This document shows, piece by piece, positions 58,901 through 64,000 of a stretch of DNA of 64,000 nucleotides (the stretch's first letter is position 1; every line of letters starts with the position of its first letter). Origin of the DNA: Watersipora subatra (taxonomy: Eukaryota; Bryozoa; Gymnolaemata; Cheilostomatida; Watersiporidae); NCBI RefSeq assembly GCF_963576615.1, contig NC_088711.1, positions 6,696,001 through 6,760,000 of the forward strand, read 5' to 3'. The position numbers and the translations under genes are program-made. The notes beneath the pieces are model-generated. The model was given only the letters and a program-made list of their open reading frames with translations, did no database searches and had not been told where the DNA came from.

Positions 58901-61900
58901 CAGCAGATATAACGAGTATGTGCTCAATTTATTCCGTAGTATAGCCAGTTGGAAAGTGTGGTGTATTGGATGCCTGAGTGTAGAACTGGAAATTCCAAGT
59001 TCATATCTGGTGTGCAGCAGAGTTTTCATCCCTTAAACTTTCTCTCTACATCTGTACAGACATGAAGATTTATTTATTCACTCCAGCATATGACAGCGTC
59101 GACAGGGCAAATATCAGAATAGAATTACTTTGTATGTCAGGATTTCACTGCAGGCCTAAATACTAATTAAGCTCAAAAAATCCAACAGAGGTCCAACAAT
59201 CGGGTTAAACCGCTACATTTTTCTTTCTGCACATCCCAACTGAGTAAAGAGGCCTACACTTCTATTATGATGCACATCATATTCTCTGGCTAAATGTGAG
59301 TACTTTGAGGAGATTCATACACTGATAATAGAATTGCTGTAGCGATTAAATGCGTAGAATTCAACAAAAAATAATTTATTTGAAGCTCAATTCTTTACAA
59401 ATTTATGTTCATAAATCGTTTAAATTTTGGATCATTTTCATTACACCTCTAGCAATAATCAGAGGTGACTAAAATTTCATCTGGAAATATGAAGACACAA
59501 TAGTGTTTAGACGAACTCTCATCTGACTGAACGCTCTCATCTGACTGAACGCTCTCATCTGACTGAACGCTCTCATCTGACTGAACGCTCTCATCTGACT
59601 GAACGCTCTCATCTGACTGAACGCTCTCATCTGACTGAACGCTCTCACCTGACTGAACGCTCTCATCTGACTGAACGCTCTCATCTGACTGAACGCTCTC
59701 ATCTGACTGAACGCTCTCACCTGACTGAACGCTCTCACCTGACTGAACGCTCTCATCTGACTGAACGCTCTCATCTGACTGAACGCTCTCATCTGACTGA
59801 ACGCTCTCATCTGACTGAACGCTCTCATCTGACTGAACGCTCTCATCTGACTGAACGCTCTCACCTGACTGAACGCTCTCACCTGACTGAACGCTCTCAC
59901 CTGACTGAACGCTCTCATCTGACTGAACACTCTCATCTGACCAACTTTCATGTCCATAACTCCTATCACTGAACATATAGTCTACATTCTAATGATGTCT
60001 CTGAAAACATGTTATAGCCAAGTTTGAGACACACAAGGCTTCAGCATGTACCTGTAGAATCTACTGAATGTGGTATAAGATACAGTATATGTCAGCACAG
60101 CGTCCAAATATGTGTTCTTATTCTGACTTACTAGCTTTCTGAAATACTCTTCTTCCCTGGCAGCCTCTAGCTCTCCAAACGCACCTCCAGCCTTTCGAAT
60201 GGAACCACCACCACCGCCTCCCTACAACACATACAAAAAATTACCAAACATCTGGCATGCAAATATAATAAACAGTTTCCTTGCCAGCAAGACATGTCAA
60301 CAACCAAAGATAACCGGCCAACAAATATGTCATGAGTTCATCATTTCTAAAACCAATTAGCTCCACGATTGAACAACAAATACATAGAATAATGTTTCAA
60401 TAACAAATGTGGGCATTAAGGACTGAGAATGAATGACTGCAGTATATAATATATATCATTCAGTCGTGAAAACAATAATAATATCACATGGCAAATAGAA
60501 TCTAGCTTGCGGCAGAAGACCAGTCCAAGTGTATTTCACTACCTTACCTACTTACATGAGACTTATTTACTTACATGAGACTTATATACTTACATGAGAC
60601 TTACCTACTTACATGAAACTTACCTACTTACACGAGACTTACCTATGACTTACTTACCTACTTACATGAGACTTATTTACTTACATGAGACTTACCTACT
60701 TACATGAGACTTACCCACGACTTACTTACCTACTTACATGAGACTTACTTACTTACATGAGACTTACCTACTTACATGAGACTTACCTACTTACATGAGA
60801 CTTACCTATGTATATGAGACTTACCTACTTACATGAGACTTACCTATGTACATGAGACTTACCTACTTACATGAGACTTACCTATGTATATGAGACTTAC
60901 CTACGTACATGAGACTTACCTACGTACATGAGACTTACCTACGTACATGAGACTTACCTACGTACATGAGACTTACCTACGTACATGAGACTTACCTACT
61001 TACATGAGACTTATTTACCTACATGAGACTTACCTATGACTTACTTACCTACTTACGTGAAACTGATGGTTTTCAACTCCCCACTCCAATCAATCAATGC
61101 AGACTAATATAGAAACATAATATACACACCTATCCATGAAAATTCACAATGGCCCCCTTAATATAAAATCTGCTTCATAATACCTAAATTTGATTACAGG
61201 TAAGTGTGGATGGTTTGCTGGAGTTCCTGTGACTAGCTTAATTTCCTGTAACCAGACATGGCTGCTGAATCTAGGTTTCTAGTTCCTTCTGGTGTACATC
61301 ATTCCACATCACATGCGCAGAATTTTAGCATTTAGCATAGTTTATTATTTTTTACCAAATCAAACAGCACCGAATCGCAATTTTGGCTGACCCAGAAATA
61401 TGAAATTTTCAATTGTGCATGATGTGCACATTTTTGGTATGCACACTCATATGAAGCGCTGCACACGAAAGCATAAAAATTTAACAGAGCCTCACGTAAA
61501 ATTCTCCTGTTCAAAGCATATTAACACATTTGTTCAAAGTGGCAAGCTTAAGAATTAAAATATACGAGACTTGAACGCTTTATTCCTCCAAAAAACATTC
61601 GATGAATACAGGAGTGCGATTTTTTTACCGTAGTCGAAGGAGCGCTTGGTATTTGATGGTTATTTGAAACAATAGTCGAAAACCTCAAAATAATATACTT
61701 TATTTAGCAAAACAGCAAAAAGTAATAACTCACAAAACAATTGTTTAGTAAAATGCATTAGCAATAACAAAAATTGCTATTTGTACTGATAACTATTGAA
61801 AGATTGGAAATTATTCGTTAAAGGTTGACTTGCAACAAAATTCACATTACAGTTATTTGGTATCAAACGATTCACCATGTCTTACTCTGCTGTATTGTAG

Positions 61901-64000
61901 GTGCAAAATATGTGGGAATGTGATTATAAGCTTTTTTAAAGCTCAAAAACGAACAGTTAATCGCCGCCATCATGAAACCGCCGTAGATTGGAATCAGTTT
62001 ATTTCTCTGACGTAGTCAATCCATTGGGTTATTGTTTCGACACGTGATTTTATCACGTGAATTGAATGGCCAATAAAAGGCTCAATATAAACCTTCTCTT
62101 AGCACTAGCTTATGACAAACACTTCGGGGTCTACCGAAAAGCCCATATCAAATATAGATGCTCGATACGTTACAGTTTTGTTTCAGCTTGATCTAATCAT
62201 CTAGTCGTGATCTGATCATGTGACCCATATTTCCTGCCAAATAGCGCAAGCAATTTTTGCAGAGCTTTTCGACTATCAAAGGTGACCAAAAAGCTCATCA
62301 TGTTTATCAGAGGATGATATGCATTCCTTCCAGTTGAGGTTAAAAACTTAAATAAATTTTTATGGTAGGTTTTGAGATATCATTGCTCAAAGTGACAGCA
62401 TTACAATGATGATGAAATAGACGCATAAGGACAATAGACGTGGTTTTATTAAATGTGTGTATATTTGTGAAAATATTTCGACGAATAAGGTTGCATGAAA
62501 GTGTAAACAGAAACCATTCAGTAAACCGTAAGCAGATTCCAATCAACGGCGTTTTCATGATGACTGCGATTAACTGTTCGTTTTTGAGCTTTTAAGAGCT
62601 TGTAATCACATTTCCGCATATTTTGCACCTACAACACAGCAGAGTAAGACACGGTGAATCTTTTTTCACACGTGGTTCAACAAAAAGACAAACATTGATA
62701 TTTGTATATATAAATAGAGAACCTCGTATTCAGTCAAATTTGGTACCAGAAAGCTAGTTGTGAGCTAACTGACGAGTGTTTTTTGTTTCAGTAGAGTTCA
62801 AGTTTGAGTATATTGACCCTCTTGTTACCAGACCTTTGGCTACATCGCTGCTGGAGATTCGGTTTTTGTAGCGTTTAAAGGTATTGTTTTGTTTTATTCA
62901 TTACTATTTCAAACTAGAAGTTTATGTTGTAGGTTTCTAAAATATTTCTGCAATGTTCTAAAATGCTAATTTGCCATCTTGGAAGCCCAATACAGAGTAC
63001 CAGTAAATAGCAGTGAATAGTCAAATAACAGTTTTGAAGTTTGTACGCATTTTAAATGTATCATGCTTGACATGAAAAATTTTCTATCATATTAATGTGA
63101 TTTCATTTTGTACACCGTTGCTGAATTTGGCCGATGGCAGAAGTCATTCGCAGTCTCGAAGAACTGTAAAGTAATTATGATAACAATCGGCTTCAACAAT
63201 GTCAACGAGGGTGCACAACACCAGTTACAAGCCTTAGCAAAGTTCTGCATAAAGTCATAAAGTCTAGAGTATGAAGTCATAAAGTCTAGAGTATACAGTC
63301 ATAAAGTCTAGAGTATAAAGTCATAAAGTCTAGGGTATAAAGTCATAAAGTCTAGAGTATAAAGTCATAAAGTCTAGGGTATAAAGTCTAGAGTTTAAAG
63401 TCATAAAGTCTAGAGTATTAAGTCATAAAGTCTAGAGTATAAAGTCTAGGGTATAAAGTCTAGAGTATAAAGTCATAAAGTCTGGAGTATAAAGTCTAGA
63501 GTATAAAATCATAAAGTCTAGTGTATGAAGTCTACAGTATGAAGTCATAAAGTCTAGAGTATAAAGTCTGGAGTATAAAGTCATAAAGTATAAAGCCTAG
63601 AGTATAAAGTCATAAAATCTAGAGTATAAAGTCATAAAGTCTAGAGTATAAAGTCATAAAGTCTAGAGTATAAAGTCTAGATTATAAAGTCATAAAGTCT
63701 GGAGTATAAAGTCTGGAGTATAAAGTCTAGAGTATAAAGTCATAAAGTCTGGAGTATAAAGTCTGGAGTATAAAGTCATAAAGTCTAGAGTATAAAGTCA
63801 TAGAGTCTAGGGTATAAAATCTAGCGCTACGATATTCATGATTAGATCACTCATTTTTTATATTCTAGCATCCAACAATTTTGCTAACTACTGCTTTATC
63901 ACACTGATGAAAGGACTAAAAACAAAGATTTTACCTTGCCTTCACCAGATCCAAATTGGCCAGTTGACATCGCACGCATGGCGTGAGTGGTCATACTAAA
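52941..64000 (-). CDS. ATP5IF1: Mitochondrial ATP synthase inhibitory factor 1, three exons seen, 5' end at window edge
   Basis: Small matrix protein that binds F1-ATPase at low pH and blocks ATP hydrolysis when respiration fails. Exons: 63935 to at least 63994, 60132-60221, 52941-53093; junctions are phase 0 with GT-AG. The inhibitory region is GGSIRKAGGAFGELEAAREE followed by EYFRKL, matching [20 protein letters not shown] of mammalian IF1. Exon 3 encodes the coiled-coil dimerisation helix with the His-rich pH sensor region LKALHNHVEDAVHHQQAEIS and ends MEETKDI. From the ATG at 63994 the protein would be 100 aa, close to the family norm. The segment before the inhibitory region (MTTHAMRAMSTGQF) is short for a mitochondrial presequence, so the true start may lie in an exon outside the window. 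Both introns are repeat-filled. Confidence 0.92.
55073..55505 (+). repeat. Dispersed repeat family, copy 2, split by a 23-bp minisatellite (ATP5IF1 intron 2)
   Basis: Matches 46776-47160 block by block. Where copy 1 has GTATGTACACACATATAAA, copy 2 has about eight units of TATAGTACATGTATTGTATATCC minus or plus one base (55222-55412). The minisatellite appears to have grown from a short internal motif. Confidence 0.5.
55615..55872. repeat. 35-bp minisatellite, seven near-identical copies
   Basis: The unit is AATGACCATAACCTATTGTA plus ACTTGAGAAAAAGGT. The copies are almost perfect. It lies in ATP5IF1 intron 2. Confidence 0.9.
56556..56655 (-). mobile_element. Truncated Helitron-like element (3' end only)
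   Basis: CTAG (56556-56559) followed by a decayed form of the terminal hairpin and the block shared with 22543 (GCACAAAAA ... TTATTTTTAA ... CATTTACCATTCTAACTTTT). In element orientation this is the last 100 bp of the family. Confidence 0.5.
56833..58894. mobile_element. 2.06-kb element bounded by about 42-46-bp inverted repeats
   Basis: The left end TATGGCTTCACGCATAACAC and the right end in reverse complement TATGGCTTCACGCTTAACAC agree and continue through CTTAAAGATGTAGTTGCGTC and AAA, with one substitution and a 4-bp indel. The interior contains a TTTATATAGG TATA-like site at 57119, an open segment with a good GT-AG intron (57371-57797), a hairpin ATATACAGCC/GGCTGTATAT (58288-58354) and a tRNA-like repeat at 58087. 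No transposase motif was recognised, and the superfamily is unknown. It lies in ATP5IF1 intron 2. Confidence 0.55.
58087..58170 (+). repeat. tRNA-like short interspersed repeat, copy 1
   Basis: The box A match TAGTGAATTGG starts at 58087 and the box B match GAGTTCAAATCC is at 58134-58145, followed by GCAGCAGACTTCTCATCCTT. The spacing of about 36 nt suits an internal Pol III promoter. It lies inside the 2.06-kb inverted-repeat element. Confidence 0.5.
58942..59045 (+). repeat. tRNA-like short interspersed repeat, copy 2
   Basis: Box A TAGCCAGTTGG at 58942 and a weaker box B AAGTTCATATCTGG near 58998, then GCAGCAGAGTTTTCATCCCT, aligned with copy 1 at 58087. It lies about 50 bp outside the inverted-repeat element. 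Confidence 0.45.
59515..59945. repeat. 18-bp minisatellite, about 24 copies, ATP5IF1 intron 2
   Basis: The unit CTCTCATCTGACTGAACG has a rare CACCTG variant. Being 18 bp, it reads without stops on the minus strand (DESVQS repeated). It ends about 190 bp from ATP5IF1 exon 2. The frame has no link to ATP5IF1, so it is treated as intronic. Confidence 0.9.
60545..61060. repeat. 19-bp minisatellite, ATP5IF1 intron 1
   Basis: About 26 copies of ACTTACCTACTTACATGAG with CGTACATG and TATGACTTA variants. On the transcribed strand each unit contains GTAAGT or GTAGGTAAG, so it is a run of donor-like sequences. Confidence 0.9.
61870..62660. repeat. Inverted repeat pair, arms about 130 bp, spacer about 520 bp
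   Basis: Left arm 61870-62005 and right arm 62525-62660 match in opposite orientation at close to 88 percent by eye (shared blocks GGTGCAAAATATG, AGCTCAAAAACGAACAGTTA, GATTGGAATC). It could be a foldback element or two copies of one repeat. The spacer holds a CACGTGATTTTATCACGTGA palindrome (62040-62059). ATP5IF1 intron 1. Confidence 0.6.
63240..63825. repeat. Minisatellite with 14- and 24-bp unit lengths, ATP5IF1 intron 1
   Basis: AAAGTCTAGAGTAT and AAAGTCATAAAGTCTAGAGT-type units are mixed irregularly over nearly 600 bp. It ends about 110 bp before ATP5IF1 exon 1. Confidence 0.9.

Noticed and set aside
59449-59976. DESVQS-repeat ORF as a secreted repeat protein
   Set aside because: An 18-bp minisatellite in ATP5IF1 intron 2 that opens two minus-strand frames; no signal peptide or flanking domain.

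Overview
The window is AT-rich metazoan nuclear DNA. It has spliced genes with GT-AG introns, long introns full of minisatellites, and many small mobile-element relics. The proteins are typical bilaterian orthologues, and the gene structure and repeat load suggest a marine invertebrate, perhaps a spiralian such as a mollusc, bryozoan or relative. No sequence here fixes the phylum, so that is inference. No bacterial, viral or organellar genes were seen.

Six host genes were assembled by hand from exon frames and splice sites. From left to right: (1) an ERK-type MAP kinase on the minus strand, 1266-6912, nine exons, 365 aa; (2) a small two-exon gene of unknown function on the plus strand, 13832-14663, 191 aa; (3) an ALDH9A1-like aldehyde dehydrogenase on the minus strand, 14967-30610, nine exons, 512 aa; (4) a stomatin-like protein 1 (STOML1) on the plus strand, 34986-40656, nine exons, 434 aa, with SPFH and SCP2 domains; (5) an organic anion transporter (SLCO/OATP) on the minus strand, 42246-49717, ten coding exons, 720 aa; (6) a mitochondrial ATPase inhibitory factor 1 (ATP5IF1) on the minus strand, 52941 to the right edge, three exons seen. 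In every multi-exon model the splice phases agree across all junctions. The genes are functionally unrelated (signalling, carnitine/betaine aldehyde metabolism, membrane scaffolding, anion transport, mitochondrial energy control), so this is an ordinary genomic neighbourhood and not a cluster.

The accessory content is rich. 6913-13831 is gene-poor and holds a broken LINE and a converging pair of Helitron-like elements. ALDH9A1 introns hold a 582-bp CACTA-like MITE with a 3-bp target duplication, a piggyBac relic, another Helitron-like copy and a 2.6-kb array of a 36-bp repeat that is open on both strands. Between ALDH9A1 and STOML1 lies a 958-bp element with 60-bp perfect inverted ends and a 7-bp target duplication, packed with a CTCGAG-centred palindrome. 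The SLCO gene has three splice oddities: a GC-AG intron, a donor site multiplied in a 21-bp tandem array, and an in-frame duplicated donor. One SLCO intron also carries a perfect 86-bp-arm hairpin. The two ATP5IF1 introns hold several minisatellites, a 2.06-kb inverted-repeat element, tRNA-like repeats and a second inverted-repeat pair.

The most novel candidates are the Helitron-like family carrying an antisense tRNA-like module, the CTCGAG palindrome element, and the tandemly multiplied in-frame splice donors of the SLCO gene.
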